This document shows positions 18,418 through 26,714 of a stretch of DNA of 64,000 nt, in pieces (positions within the stretch are counted from its first letter, which is position 1; the number at the start of each line of letters is the position of its first letter). The position numbers and the translations under genes were made by a program. Below the pieces are notes generated by a model. The model made no database searches, had not been told where the DNA came from, and worked only from the letters and a program-made list of their open reading frames with translations. Source of the stretch: JACOTV01 sp964579395. Lineage in GTDB: Bacteria; Patescibacteriota; Microgenomatia; UBA1406; GWC2-37-13. The stretch covers positions 124,001 to 188,000 of the forward strand of contig CAZOFT010000001.1 of the NCBI GenBank assembly GCA_964579395.1. The letters run 5' to 3'.

Positions 18418-19434
18418 TTATCGGCCCGTCTTGATAATCCGCTCAAACATCTGCATGATTGTTTTTGTGATAGGCAAGCCTGTTGCGTCTTCAACAAACA
18501 TGTATTGTCCGTACGGATTTACTTCAAGAAAATAATACGTATCCGTGTCGGGAACATAGGCCACGTCCACTGCTGCGTAGCGTAAACCGAGCGTTTTGTT
18601 GACCGCAAGCAGTTGTTGTGTCACCGTACTCGGCAGCGAAAGCGGCTCATACTGCACATCATCATGCTCCAAGAGTCGTACATCAAGCGGCGTTGACGCG
18701 CGTTTTGAGCGCATACTGACAGCAAAAACGGTGTCATCGACACAGGTTATGCGGATATCGATCTTGTTCTGCACCTCTTCCTGCACGATCAGGGGAAATG
18801 AGGTAGCCTTTGTGGACAGGTAGTCATCAAGATGCGTGGCATTCACTTGAGTAGTCGCCCCCACATCACGAAACAGCTCACCACGCAAAAAACCGGTTGA
18901 TTGCAGATTTTTTATGATCGCCTGCGGATGCGCGTCCACAAATGCACGGATTGCCTTTTTGGAAGACGTCTGCAGGGTCTTGGGCGTAGGCAGGCCGCAC
19001 TGGCGCGCCACATGCAGTTGGTGCGCTTTGGAGTACGTCAGCTCATGTACCGCCGAGGGGTCGGGGATGACCGGCACTCCGTTTGTACACAGATGCGCCA
19101 CATACAAGCTGATAGCGGCAGACACTTGCTTACGCTTGTAGTCGATGAGGTCTTTGGTCTGCTGGGGAAGCTTGTGGTACTCATCTGTCAGCTGAAACCA
19201 CCAGTGATACGGCTTGCGAAACCACACCGCACCGACTGTCGTTTCATCCAGACGCATATTGTCCACCGTCAACACCCACCGCCCGTCGACCACATCCAAA
19301 TGCGTGTGTTCATCCAGGCGGTCAACGTGAACGACAACCACCTTCATGTCTTGCGGCACACACTCGGCGACCCGTTCGCAGGTGTGAACATCATAGGAAT
19401 TCGTCAGAAGAAGCAGTGTGTTTTGGGTAGCCAT
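18418..19434 (-). CDS. MvdD-like ATP-grasp ligase, candidate graspetide synthetase
   Basis: A 338-residue ATP-grasp enzyme. The pre-ATP-grasp domain ends with AVWFRKPYHWW (VWFRKP at 70-75), which parallels the VWYRR block of microviridin ligases MvdC/MvdD. Then come YSKAHQLHVARQCGLPTPKTLQTS, the ATP-binding strand FPLIVQEEVQNKIDIRITCVDDTVFAV, the ligand stretch LRYAAVDVAYVPD and the metal-binding FLEVNPYGQYMF, and it ends GLPITKTIMQMF. Such enzymes form ester or amide bonds between Thr/Ser/Lys and Asp/Glu side chains of ribosomal peptides. The gene lies 11 nt behind a small gene whose tail looks like such a substrate. RimK/glutathione-synthetase-type ligases are the alternative but lack the VWFRKP block. 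Confidence 0.82.
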   Translation of the reverse strand: MATQNTLLLLTNSYDVHTCERVAECVPQDMKVVVVHVDRLDEHTHLDVVDGRWVLTVDNMRLDETTVGAVWFRKPYHWWFQLTDEYHKLPQQTKDLIDYKRKQVSAAISLYVAHLCTNGVPVIPDPSAVHELTYSKAHQLHVARQCGLPTPKTLQTSSKKAIRAFVDAHPQAIIKNLQSTGFLRGELFRDVGATTQVNATHLDDYLSTKATSFPLIVQEEVQNKIDIRITCVDDTVFAVSMRSKRASTPLDVRLLEHDDVQYEPLSLPSTVTQQLLAVNKTLGLRYAAVDVAYVPDTDTYYFLEVNPYGQYMFVEDATGLPITKTIMQMFERIIKTGR

Positions 19435-19445
19435 GCAGGTGAATA

Positions 19446-19730
19446 CTAGTCGTCAGGCTCTGCGTCGTCAGGATAATTTCCTTCCGGATGATCAGTGCGC
19501 GTGGTAGTGAATCCGGCCATAATTTTATCTGGCACTGGTGGTGTAAAGTCGCGGGAAAAATCCAGCTCAAGAGGTGCGCCGGGATGCACTCCATCCTGCT
19601 CAACTGGCGGCAGAGACAACTGACCCATGAGTCCCAGCTGCGGGACGACTGCGGCCGTAATCAGATCATCCATGGAATGATCAGGGGCTTCTGTGGTTTG
19701 TGTCGGACGATCCAACTCCAAAGTAGGCAT
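19446..19730 (-). CDS. Candidate graspetide precursor peptide
   Basis: A 94-residue acidic peptide of low complexity with no recognisable fold. The C terminus contains a Thr cluster (FTTTRT, residues 74-79) followed by a Pro/Gly-punctuated acidic stretch with D80, E83, D88, D89, E91, D93 and D94, the donor-acceptor composition of ester- or amide-linked graspetides. Residues 1-70 would be the leader (contains LELDFSRDFTPPVPDKI). It is immediately upstream of the MvdD-like ligase on the same strand. The role is inferred from context and composition; it does not match the microviridin core exactly. I chose the ATG at 19730; a longer frame adds 13 residues. Confidence 0.6.
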   Translation of the reverse strand: MPTLELDRPTQTTEAPDHSMDDLITAAVVPQLGLMGQLSLPPVEQDGVHPGAPLELDFSRDFTPPVPDKIMAGFTTTRTDHPEGNYPDDAEPDD

Positions 19731-19806
19731 GTGTGTATGAGAAAAACGGGTAAAACAGATACTGTACACACCTGCTGTGCAGATTGCAAGACATCAGCCT
19801 GACATA

Positions 19807-21078
19807 TCAGACAATACCCGTCAGCTGGCCATACATGGAGATCAGCACGGCGATCGTGATAAGGACTGCGGCAATGCGCAAAAACCAGCTGGTAAACCCG
19901 CGCAGTGCATACTGACCCATGATGTGCGGATCTTCACTGAAGCGAATGAGAAAGTAAAAAATGACCGGCAACATGGCACCGTTGAGAAAGTCTACATACA
20001 ACGTGAGCGCAAACAGATTCACCTGCGGGAAGAGCGTGGCGATAAGTCCGATAATAATCTGGAGTGCAAAAAAGATATAAAACAGTCGCCCTTTTTTCAG
20101 ATCCGCATCCAAGCTTCCCTCGTAGCCAAAAAACTCCGCAAACACGTAGGCAGTGGCCAACGGCACGACCATGAGACCCAAAAGCGACGCACCGAAAAGT
20201 CCCGAGGCAAAGAGAATCGACGCCGCCTGTCCGGCCAACGGCTCCAGCGCGCGCGCCGCATCAGCCGCACCTTCTACGCGAATCCCTTGCACAAACAGTG
20301 TCTGAGCAACTGCTACCGCGATCATAAACGACAGTCCGTTGGTGAGTAAGGCACCCACCCAAATCTCGAGGCGTTCATACTTCATATCATCAATCGAGAG
20401 CTTTTTATCATTGATAAAGCTCGACACAAAAAACTGCCCCCAGGCAGTCACCGTGGTTCCCAAGACGGCAACAATGGAAAACCAGTAGGCGAGATTCATG
20501 GTGATACGGCGCGGATAGATAGTTTCGCTTGCCAACGCTGCCCAGTCCGGTTTTACGATGAGTGCAACAAGCACATAGGAAATGTAAAAGACAATGAGTC
20601 CGAAAAAGATGCGCTGGATGCGCGCATAACTGAATTTGACGACAAACAGAATCAGCATCAGACACGATATGATCATGAGCGTCTGCCACGGCACCGGTGC
20701 ATGAAGCAATATGTACGACGCCTTCAGACCGGAAATGTTTTGCAACACCACACCCTGATTAATGAAAAAATACAATACAAAAATCAGCATGGTGATGCGT
20801 ATGCCGTACTGCTCGCGTATCAAGTCGGCCAACCCTTTGCGTGTCACCACCGCGATGCGAGCGCCCACGTCCTGAGAAAGCGCCAACAGAAGCGTCGTCG
20901 GAACGATCAAAAACTGCGACGCCACGCCAAAGCGTGCTGCTGCGACTGTATACGTCGCCACACCTCCCGCATCATTGTCAGCAATTGCGGTGATCAGGCC
21001 CGGGCCTAAAATCGCCAAAAACAGCAGCGCGCGTCTTCGCCACCGGTACCCGAATGATTTGATTTTTTGTAGGTTCAT
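19807..21078 (-). CDS. NRAMP-family transporter with altered metal site, probably Mg2+-type (NRMT-like)
   Basis: A 423-residue, 11-helix SLC11/NRAMP protein. TM1 reads GPGLITAIADNDAGG, so the canonical DPGN metal motif is DAGG (residues 36-39), and in TM6 the canonical MPH is replaced (LGTTVTAWGQFF). Loss of the metal-binding Asn and Met is the hallmark of the NRAMP-related magnesium transporters, which do not select for Mn/Fe. It starts 8 nt after a gene for a soluble MgtE-type sensor, strengthening a Mg2+ role. The remaining fold (LPQVNLFALTLYVDFLNGAMLPVIFYFL at the C-terminal helices) is standard. A Mn/Fe transporter is the alternative. Confidence 0.82.
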   Translation of the reverse strand: MNLQKIKSFGYRWRRRALLFLAILGPGLITAIADNDAGGVATYTVAAARFGVASQFLIVPTTLLLALSQDVGARIAVVTRKGLADLIREQYGIRITMLIFVLYFFINQGVVLQNISGLKASYILLHAPVPWQTLMIISCLMLILFVVKFSYARIQRIFFGLIVFYISYVLVALIVKPDWAALASETIYPRRITMNLAYWFSIVAVLGTTVTAWGQFFVSSFINDKKLSIDDMKYERLEIWVGALLTNGLSFMIAVAVAQTLFVQGIRVEGAADAARALEPLAGQAASILFASGLFGASLLGLMVVPLATAYVFAEFFGYEGSLDADLKKGRLFYIFFALQIIIGLIATLFPQVNLFALTLYVDFLNGAMLPVIFYFLIRFSEDPHIMGQYALRGFTSWFLRIAAVLITIAVLISMYGQLTGIV

Positions 21079-21086
21079 AATTTGTA

Positions 21087-22295
21087 TTACGATTGCTCAC
21101 CGATCATGATCTCACTCACATCATCAATCTGCACAAGCCCCAGCATGTGCCGCTCCTCATCAATAACCGGCATCACATACAATTTATATTTGAGTAGTTT
21201 TCGCCACACCACACTGACCGGCGTCGTCAAAAAAACGGCCTCTATCTGGGGCCGCATAAACTTATATACCGGGGTTGAAGGATTTTGCACAATAAGAGTA
21301 CGAAGGCTGAACACGCCGACGAGTTGCTTCTGGCGATTGAGCACATAGATGTATATTAAATCACCATAATCGCGCGCCACCCGCTTGACCTGGCGCATCA
21401 CATCGCTTGCCGAGGCGGAAGAATCAACAGTCAGATAGTCCACGCTCAGTATGTCACCGATCGGGGTATTTGAAATCTGCAAGAGGTATTGAATCTCATC
21501 ACGCACATCCTTATCAAGCGCCTCAATCATGCGCTGACGTTTTTTCCGGGGCAAGGCAAGAAGCACATCGGCCACCTCCTCAGAATCCATAAAATTCATG
21601 ATCTTTGCGGCCTCAACCGGATTTTCATGGCGAAACAACTCAATCTGATAATTCAGATTCAGATTGTCCACAACATCAGCTGCGCGATCAATCGGCAAGG
21701 TTTTCAAGACCACACGGATGTTGTCGATATTGGTCTGCTCCAGGTAATCCGCCAAGTCTTCCGGTCGGATTTTGTGCAGTTTTGTCTGTTCGGTTTTTAC
21801 TTTTACATGGCCGCGATTGAGCTCAATTGTCTGAATATCTGCCCATGACAGAAGGCGCGGTGTGTACCGAATAGGAAGCGCCGCTACAATACTGTTGAAT
21901 ATATCCTCAATGCCAAACCACCGAAAAATCCCCAGCAAACTGGTGTCTACGCCGGCAATAGTGAGTCGGGGACGCTCCTGAATCGCCACATCGTTGACGC
22001 GGACCATTTTGTCCCCTGAGATATCAATAATCTGACTGTCCAGCAAGTTGGTACGCACATACATCTCATTTTCACCAAGATCATCTACTTCATAGCGTTT
22101 TTGCACCACTATCACATCGTTCATATTGCGTATGTAGTTCACGGGAATCAGTTGTGTCTCCCGCTTTACGCGAACAGCGATTTTGGTGATATGAGGGATA
22201 TCATCGGCACGAAACACCACATCATGCAGATGTCCGACAAAAATATTGTCCTCTGTAAATACTTTTTTACCGGCTACTTCAGAAAAATACAACAT
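21087..22295 (-). CDS. PRC-barrel, MgtE N-domain and CBS-pair protein lacking a membrane channel
   Basis: A 402-residue soluble protein. Residues 1-170 look like two PRC-barrel domains (MLYFSEVAGKKVFTEDNIFVGHLHD and the repeat near residue 105). Residues 180-270 are the MgtE N-terminal superhelix (IRPEDLADYLEQTNIDN, DSEEVADVLLALPRKKRQRMIEAL). Residues 275-395 are two CBS domains (ILSVDYLTVDSSASASDV, FMRPQIEAVFLTTPVSVV). In MgtE these cytoplasmic parts sense Mg2+ and gate the channel; here the channel domain is absent and the gene is followed after 8 nt by an NRAMP-type transporter. I infer a split sensor/transporter pair. Confidence 0.82.
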   Translation of the reverse strand: MLYFSEVAGKKVFTEDNIFVGHLHDVVFRADDIPHITKIAVRVKRETQLIPVNYIRNMNDVIVVQKRYEVDDLGENEMYVRTNLLDSQIIDISGDKMVRVNDVAIQERPRLTIAGVDTSLLGIFRWFGIEDIFNSIVAALPIRYTPRLLSWADIQTIELNRGHVKVKTEQTKLHKIRPEDLADYLEQTNIDNIRVVLKTLPIDRAADVVDNLNLNYQIELFRHENPVEAAKIMNFMDSEEVADVLLALPRKKRQRMIEALDKDVRDEIQYLLQISNTPIGDILSVDYLTVDSSASASDVMRQVKRVARDYGDLIYIYVLNRQKQLVGVFSLRTLIVQNPSTPVYKFMRPQIEAVFLTTPVSVVWRKLLKYKLYVMPVIDEERHMLGLVQIDDVSEIMIGEQS

Positions 22296-22479
22296 ACACT
22301 CTCGAGAAATTCCAATACTATCATCACGCTACGCAGACTTGTGGTTCGTTGGATATATACTACCAGACAGACCTGTGTATTTGGCAAGCGGACGCCCTAT
22401 CTCAAACACTTACTACTACTTCTTCTGGCAATTTAGAGAGAGAAACCGTATAATAGGGGATACCAAGTGACAAATACAT

Positions 22480-22554
22480 GGGTGTGTGGCTCAGTGGTAG
22501 AGCGTCGTCCTGATAAGACGAAGGTCGATAGTTCGATTCTATCCACACCCACCA
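22480..22554 (+). tRNA. tRNA-Ile (GAT)
   Basis: Clover-leaf with acceptor GGGTGTG/CACACCC, anticodon stem TCGTC/GACGA and loop CTGATAA giving anticodon GAT. The 3' CCA is encoded. Confidence 0.95.
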
Positions 22555-22592
22555 AGATTGCAAAAAGCTCCATTTGTCAGAAAACAACGCCT

Positions 22593-22668
22593 GGCCGCTT
22601 AGCTCAGTTGGTAGAGCATTCGGTTTACATCCGACAGGTCGGGGGTTCGAGTCCCTCAGCGGCCACCA
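22593..22668 (+). tRNA. tRNA-Val (TAC)
   Basis: Acceptor GGCCGCT/AGCGGCC, loop TTTACAT with anticodon TAC, T-loop TTCGAGT, encoded CCA. The anticodon stem has one T-C mismatch at its outer pair. It lies 38 nt behind tRNA-Ile. Confidence 0.94.
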
Positions 22669-22692
22669 GTCTTTCTTCTCCGTTGTACACAC

Positions 22693-22727
22693 CAACTACC
22701 AACCAACAACCGTAAACTATCAACTAT
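22693..22727 (+). repeat. Heptad repeat (CAAYNNN)n upstream of the Clp-like gene
   Basis: Five 7-nt units: CAACTAC, CAACCAA, CAACCGT, AAACTAT, CAACTAT. The last unit runs into the -10 hexamer TATACT (22725-22730) of the next gene, occupying the place of the -35 region. Confidence 0.75.
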
Positions 22728-22737
22728 ACTGTCATGT

Positions 22738-24957
22738 ATGGGCGACGTGGTAACCAACTTTTTTGAGGCGCTACTCAACATACTCGTTTTTTTGCCGCAC
22801 TATTTTTCTGTCGGCCCACTCTTGCGTTCTCTTTTTTCTCCCTGGAAAAACATAGCCGACGACACCAAATCTACCGGATTCTCCATAGACACCTGGTTTA
22901 ACCATGTTTTGTTTAATCTGATATCGCGCACCATCGGATTTTTCCTGCGCTCATCACTGCTTATTACCTTTTTGCTCATCATGATTTTGTACTTTCCGCT
23001 GGCTGCCCTGTTGACAGTCGGCTTTTTTATGACGCTTCCCATCTGGCTTGCGCTGCAAACCACCAAAGAACCGGAGGAGGAGAGAAAAGCCCGTCTTAAA
23101 GGCCAGTTTATCAGTGCCCACATGCTGACACCGACATATCAAGAACCTGTTGCTGCCTGGTTTGAAAATCTGTATACCGCCTACATCAAGCGGCCGATTT
23201 GGTGGAAGCTTCCGAACCTGATGGCGACTCCGCCTTTGGCACGCGACTGGACGATGGGCTACACGCCCGCACTGGATAAATACACCGAAAACCTCACGCT
23301 CCCCAGCTATATCTATAGCCGACGCGACATCGTCGGGCGCGAAGCAGAACTCAAGCAACTACAGACACTCCTATCACGCAGTGAAGAGGCAAATGCGGTG
23401 CTGGTTGCCGAGTCAGGAGTCGGAAAAGATGCGATCATAGATGCCTTTGCCAAGCGCATCTATGAGGGCAAAACCAACTCCCTTCTGAACTACAAGCGGG
23501 TCATGAAAGTTAATATGGAGCGCATTGCCGCCGAGTTTTCTGATCAAAAACAGCGCGAGGAGTTTTTTGAGGAACTGTTGATTGAGGCGGATCGGGCCAA
23601 GAGCGTGATACTTGTTATTGAAAACTTCGACCGATATGTGCATGCCGGAACCAACAGTATCGACTTGACCGTACCTTTGGAAAAATATGCCGATCGTAGC
23701 ACGCTGCAGATTGTCGGTGTCTGCACCCCCTTTGCGTACGAACAATACATCTTTCCGCATGATCGCCTGAATGACATGTTTTCCCGCATCGATATCAAAG
23801 AGCTCAATGCCGCTCAATCGCTTCAGGTCCTGGAGGCAGTCGCCCCGCAGTTTGAGACACGCTACCGTATCACCATTCCCTATGAAACACTGCTGTATAC
23901 CATCGAGCGCAGCGAGTTTTATATCGCCAATATTCCGTTTCCGGAAAAAGCCATTCAGCTCCTTGATCAGGTGTGTGCGTACGCCGTGGAAAACAAACAC
24001 ACGATGGCGGTGCCTCATATGGTAAACGAGGTGGTGACTCAAAAAACCCATGCGCCGACCACGCTCGATGAGCCGCTTCGCAAGATGCTTATCAATATCG
24101 AGACCGAGCTGCAAAAGCGCATTGTGGCCCAGGACGAAGCAGTGCACCAGCTTTCGGCCGTGATTCGAAGCTCGTATGTGCAGCTTGGCAAACGCAGAAA
24201 ACCGCTTGCATCATTTTTGTTTTTAGGTCCGACCGGTACGGGAAAAACAGAGACAGCTCGCGCATTGGCAGAACTGTTTTTTGAAGATGAAAACAAGATG
24301 ATCCGTTTTGACATGTCTGCGTTTCAAACCAAGCAGGATATTGCCCGCCTGATCGGGGCGGCAGAACTCAACGAACCGGGACTGCTCACCAATGCCGTGC
24401 GCGACAATCCCTACGGCGTACTGCTTCTGGACGAGCTTGAAAAAGCCCATAAAGACCTCTTGAATATCTTTCTGACGGTACTTGATGAAGGGTACTTCAC
24501 AGACAGTATGGGCAAGCGGGTAGACTGTAAAAACCTCATTATCATCGCCACTTCCAATGCCGGCTCAGAACTTATTTATCAAGAACTCCAAAAACCCAAT
24601 GTCACCATGCAGCAGCTCCAGACAGAGCTTATCAGCTATTTGGTCGGAAACCATATTTATACGCCGGAATTTTTGAATCGTTTTGACGGCGTGATCACCT
24701 ATAAGACACTCGATCGTGCGGCGCTTTTGGCCATCGCAAAGCGCTTTTTTGACTCAGTTGCACGCACCTACAAAGACAGTCATCAAGTCAATCTCACCGT
24801 CACAGATGCACTGTTGGAGCGGCTGATTGACCAGAGCTATCACCCGGAATACGGCGCGCGAAACATGCAGCGGGTGATTACCCAAGAGATTCAGGATAAG
24901 GCCGCGCAAGTTATATTGCAGGGTGTTGCTCCAGGCTCCACAATCCAACTCACATGA
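22738..24957 (+). CDS. Membrane-anchored Clp/Hsp100-type double AAA+ ATPase
   Basis: A 739-residue protein with an N-terminal membrane module (hydrophobic stretches within residues 1-110) instead of the usual ClpN domain. The first AAA+ domain has Walker A AESGVGKD at residue 224 (canonical T/S replaced by D) and a Walker B-like VILVIENFD, both degenerate. The second has an intact Walker A GPTGTGKT at residue 497, Walker B LLLDELEKAH near 562, and the ClpB-D2-small domain with YHPEYGARNMQRVI. A ClpP-binding loop is not obvious. It probably unfolds proteins at the membrane using D2 only. The ATG is 7 nt behind TATACT. It overlaps the next gene by 4 nt. Confidence 0.85.
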   Translation: MGDVVTNFFEALLNILVFLPHYFSVGPLLRSLFSPWKNIADDTKSTGFSIDTWFNHVLFNLISRTIGFFLRSSLLITFLLIMILYFPLAALLTVGFFMTLPIWLALQTTKEPEEERKARLKGQFISAHMLTPTYQEPVAAWFENLYTAYIKRPIWWKLPNLMATPPLARDWTMGYTPALDKYTENLTLPSYIYSRRDIVGREAELKQLQTLLSRSEEANAVLVAESGVGKDAIIDAFAKRIYEGKTNSLLNYKRVMKVNMERIAAEFSDQKQREEFFEELLIEADRAKSVILVIENFDRYVHAGTNSIDLTVPLEKYADRSTLQIVGVCTPFAYEQYIFPHDRLNDMFSRIDIKELNAAQSLQVLEAVAPQFETRYRITIPYETLLYTIERSEFYIANIPFPEKAIQLLDQVCAYAVENKHTMAVPHMVNEVVTQKTHAPTTLDEPLRKMLINIETELQKRIVAQDEAVHQLSAVIRSSYVQLGKRRKPLASFLFLGPTGTGKTETARALAELFFEDENKMIRFDMSAFQTKQDIARLIGAAELNEPGLLTNAVRDNPYGVLLLDELEKAHKDLLNIFLTVLDEGYFTDSMGKRVDCKNLIIIATSNAGSELIYQELQKPNVTMQQLQTELISYLVGNHIYTPEFLNRFDGVITYKTLDRAALLAIAKRFFDSVARTYKDSHQVNLTVTDALLERLIDQSYHPEYGARNMQRVITQEIQDKAAQVILQGVAPGSTIQLT

Positions 24958-25988
24958 TAAACACCCGGTCTGTTGCTGTAAAACTACTCATCATCACCGT
25001 CATCTGTATTGGTATCGGAATGGCTGGAAAGGCAGTGTACGCAGCGGTCATGGGAGATGCAAACCACGACGGCAAAGTCACGCTGACTGATTTTGAAGTA
25101 TGGCGCACCGCATACATTGGTGGCACATCACCCACCCCCGGACAACCCACACCTGACCCGACCGCCGGACCTGAACCCACGCCATTGCCGACAAGCACAA
25201 TTTGCGGGGTTGCCGGATATGAAGGGACGCCGTCCAATCTGACCGCATTTAAATCCGCGTACCCCAACCAATGGAGAAGCGACTACAACTACGCTGAACC
25301 CTATCAAACACCCGGTGAAACGTATGAAAACTTCTCTCTGAACTCAAACCTCTTTATCAAATCTGACAATCTTGTTGTGCGAAACTTTGTGGTTACCCCT
25401 GGGTCTGATTATTACCTGATTCGCACCGATGATCGTGAGGCGGGCGCCGGAACACTCATCACCAACGGAACCATCAAAGGGAGCGGCGCCACGAATGACA
25501 GCTTGATCAAAGGCATTGTGGCCGCCGTTGATAATCTCACCATCAGCGACATGGACATATCCGGTACCCACGACGGCATCTCGATCTCATCAGCCAATGT
25601 CGTGGTAGACACTGTCTGTATACATGATCTGGGCACAGCACCGACCGCCCACAACGACGGTATTGAAATCTATGGCGGCAATCATATCGTGATCCGCAAC
25701 GCAGAAATCCACAACCAAAACGGTCAGACATCGGCCATCAATATCACCAATGATTACGGCGCAATTAATGATGTGACGATTGAAAACAGTATCCTTTCAG
25801 GCGGCGGCTACACGATCTATGTGCGCGGCGACGGCGCAAGTGCTAAGGCCATCACCAATATTCGTTTTAAAAATGTTGTCATCCAAGATCCCGGCACGTA
25901 CGGTGTGGTAAGCTATGAAGGCGCGCCCGGAGCAATCGTTGAGTGGGACGTAAAAGACGCGCAGGGCAATCCCATTCCCAAACCCTAG
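24954..25988 (+). CDS. Exported right-handed beta-helix protein with a dockerin-like module
   Basis: A 344-residue protein with an N-terminal signal peptide or anchor (residues 8-30, KLLIITVICIGIGMAGKAVYA). A single dockerin-like calcium repeat follows (GDANHDGKVTLTDF then EVWRTAYIGG, residues 34-57), then a Pro/Thr linker (residues 58-80) and a parallel beta-helix of the pectate-lyase-like type (repeated NLVVRNFVV, LTISDMDISGTHDGISI, IVIRNAEIHNQNG). It may bind or cleave polysaccharide outside the cell; catalytic residues cannot be assigned. The start overlaps the Clp-like stop codon. Confidence 0.75.
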   Translation: MINTRSVAVKLLIITVICIGIGMAGKAVYAAVMGDANHDGKVTLTDFEVWRTAYIGGTSPTPGQPTPDPTAGPEPTPLPTSTICGVAGYEGTPSNLTAFKSAYPNQWRSDYNYAEPYQTPGETYENFSLNSNLFIKSDNLVVRNFVVTPGSDYYLIRTDDREAGAGTLITNGTIKGSGATNDSLIKGIVAAVDNLTISDMDISGTHDGISISSANVVVDTVCIHDLGTAPTAHNDGIEIYGGNHIVIRNAEIHNQNGQTSAINITNDYGAINDVTIENSILSGGGYTIYVRGDGASAKAITNIRFKNVVIQDPGTYGVVSYEGAPGAIVEWDVKDAQGNPIPKP

Positions 25989-25991
25989 TCT

Positions 25992-26669
25992 ATGAATACA
26001 CTCTCACAACCGGGCAAGCTGATTGTCATTGATGGGATTGACGGTGCCGGAAAAACCACACAGGCAAAGCTGCTTGCTCAAACGCTGGCGAAACAATCCA
26101 TACGCACGCATTATCTGCACTTTCCACGCTACGAAACCTTTTTCGGTCAAACGATCAAACGGTTTTTAGATGGCGAATTCGGCGACATCGAATCGACCTC
26201 GCCGTATTTATGTTCGATCACCTACGCATTGGACCGGCAGCAGGCAAAAGCAGAAATTCAAGCCAAGCTGGAGCAGGGGATTCATGTCATAACTGACCGC
26301 TACACCTCCTCAAACCTTGCGCATCAGGGAGGCCGCTGTGAAGGAACTGAAGCCCAAGACGCGTTTGTCACCTGGAACAAGACGCTTGAGTATCAGGAGC
26401 TGGGCGTACTTCCCGAGTCGATCGTGCTCTTTTTGGACACGCCACCTGAAATTGCCCGCACCCTCAGAGCCAAGCGCTCCGGCAGCCAGGATATGCTCGA
26501 GCAAGATGACGATCACCAACAACAAACATACCACCTCTACTGCCGACTTGCTCAGACTCATGACCACTGGCACACCATATCCTGCCGCAAAGAAGACGCC
26601 TTGTGTCCGGAGGAAGAGATTCAAAAACTGATCCTGGAGGTACTGAACCAAACCATCTTCAACCCCTAA
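25992..26669 (+). CDS. tmk: Thymidylate kinase
   Basis: Phosphorylates dTMP to dTDP with ATP. The 225 residues have the P-loop IDGIDGAGKTT (13-23), the thymidine-binding DRYTSSNLAHQGG near residue 100 (DRY instead of the more common DR-Y/F-x-x-S), and LFLDTPPEIA, with a LID region containing RAKRSGSQDMLEQ. It starts 3 nt after the preceding stop. Confidence 0.92.
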   Translation: MNTLSQPGKLIVIDGIDGAGKTTQAKLLAQTLAKQSIRTHYLHFPRYETFFGQTIKRFLDGEFGDIESTSPYLCSITYALDRQQAKAEIQAKLEQGIHVITDRYTSSNLAHQGGRCEGTEAQDAFVTWNKTLEYQELGVLPESIVLFLDTPPEIARTLRAKRSGSQDMLEQDDDHQQQTYHLYCRLAQTHDHWHTISCRKEDALCPEEEIQKLILEVLNQTIFNP

Positions 26670-26676
26670 CACATCC

Positions 26677-26706
26677 TTGCATTCTGAGCGCTCGAGCACG
26701 TATACT
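26677..26706 (+). promoter_or_regulatory. Promoter of the VOC-family gene
   Basis: TTGCAT and TATACT with an 18-nt spacer; the -10 ends 8 nt before the ATG. Confidence 0.6.
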
Positions 26707-26714
26707 GGGTGGGT

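Noticed and set aside
19777..20349. 190-codon plus-strand frame
   Set aside because: Antisense to the NRAMP gene; composition (many Arg, Gln, His) is typical of a shadow frame.
22402..22695. 97-codon minus frame over the tRNA pair
   Set aside because: It is antisense to tRNA-Ile and tRNA-Val; frames over tRNAs often stay open by chance.
23413..24147. 244-codon frame antisense to the Clp-like gene
   Set aside because: It lies wholly inside a well-supported AAA+ coding region and its translation resembles no protein.
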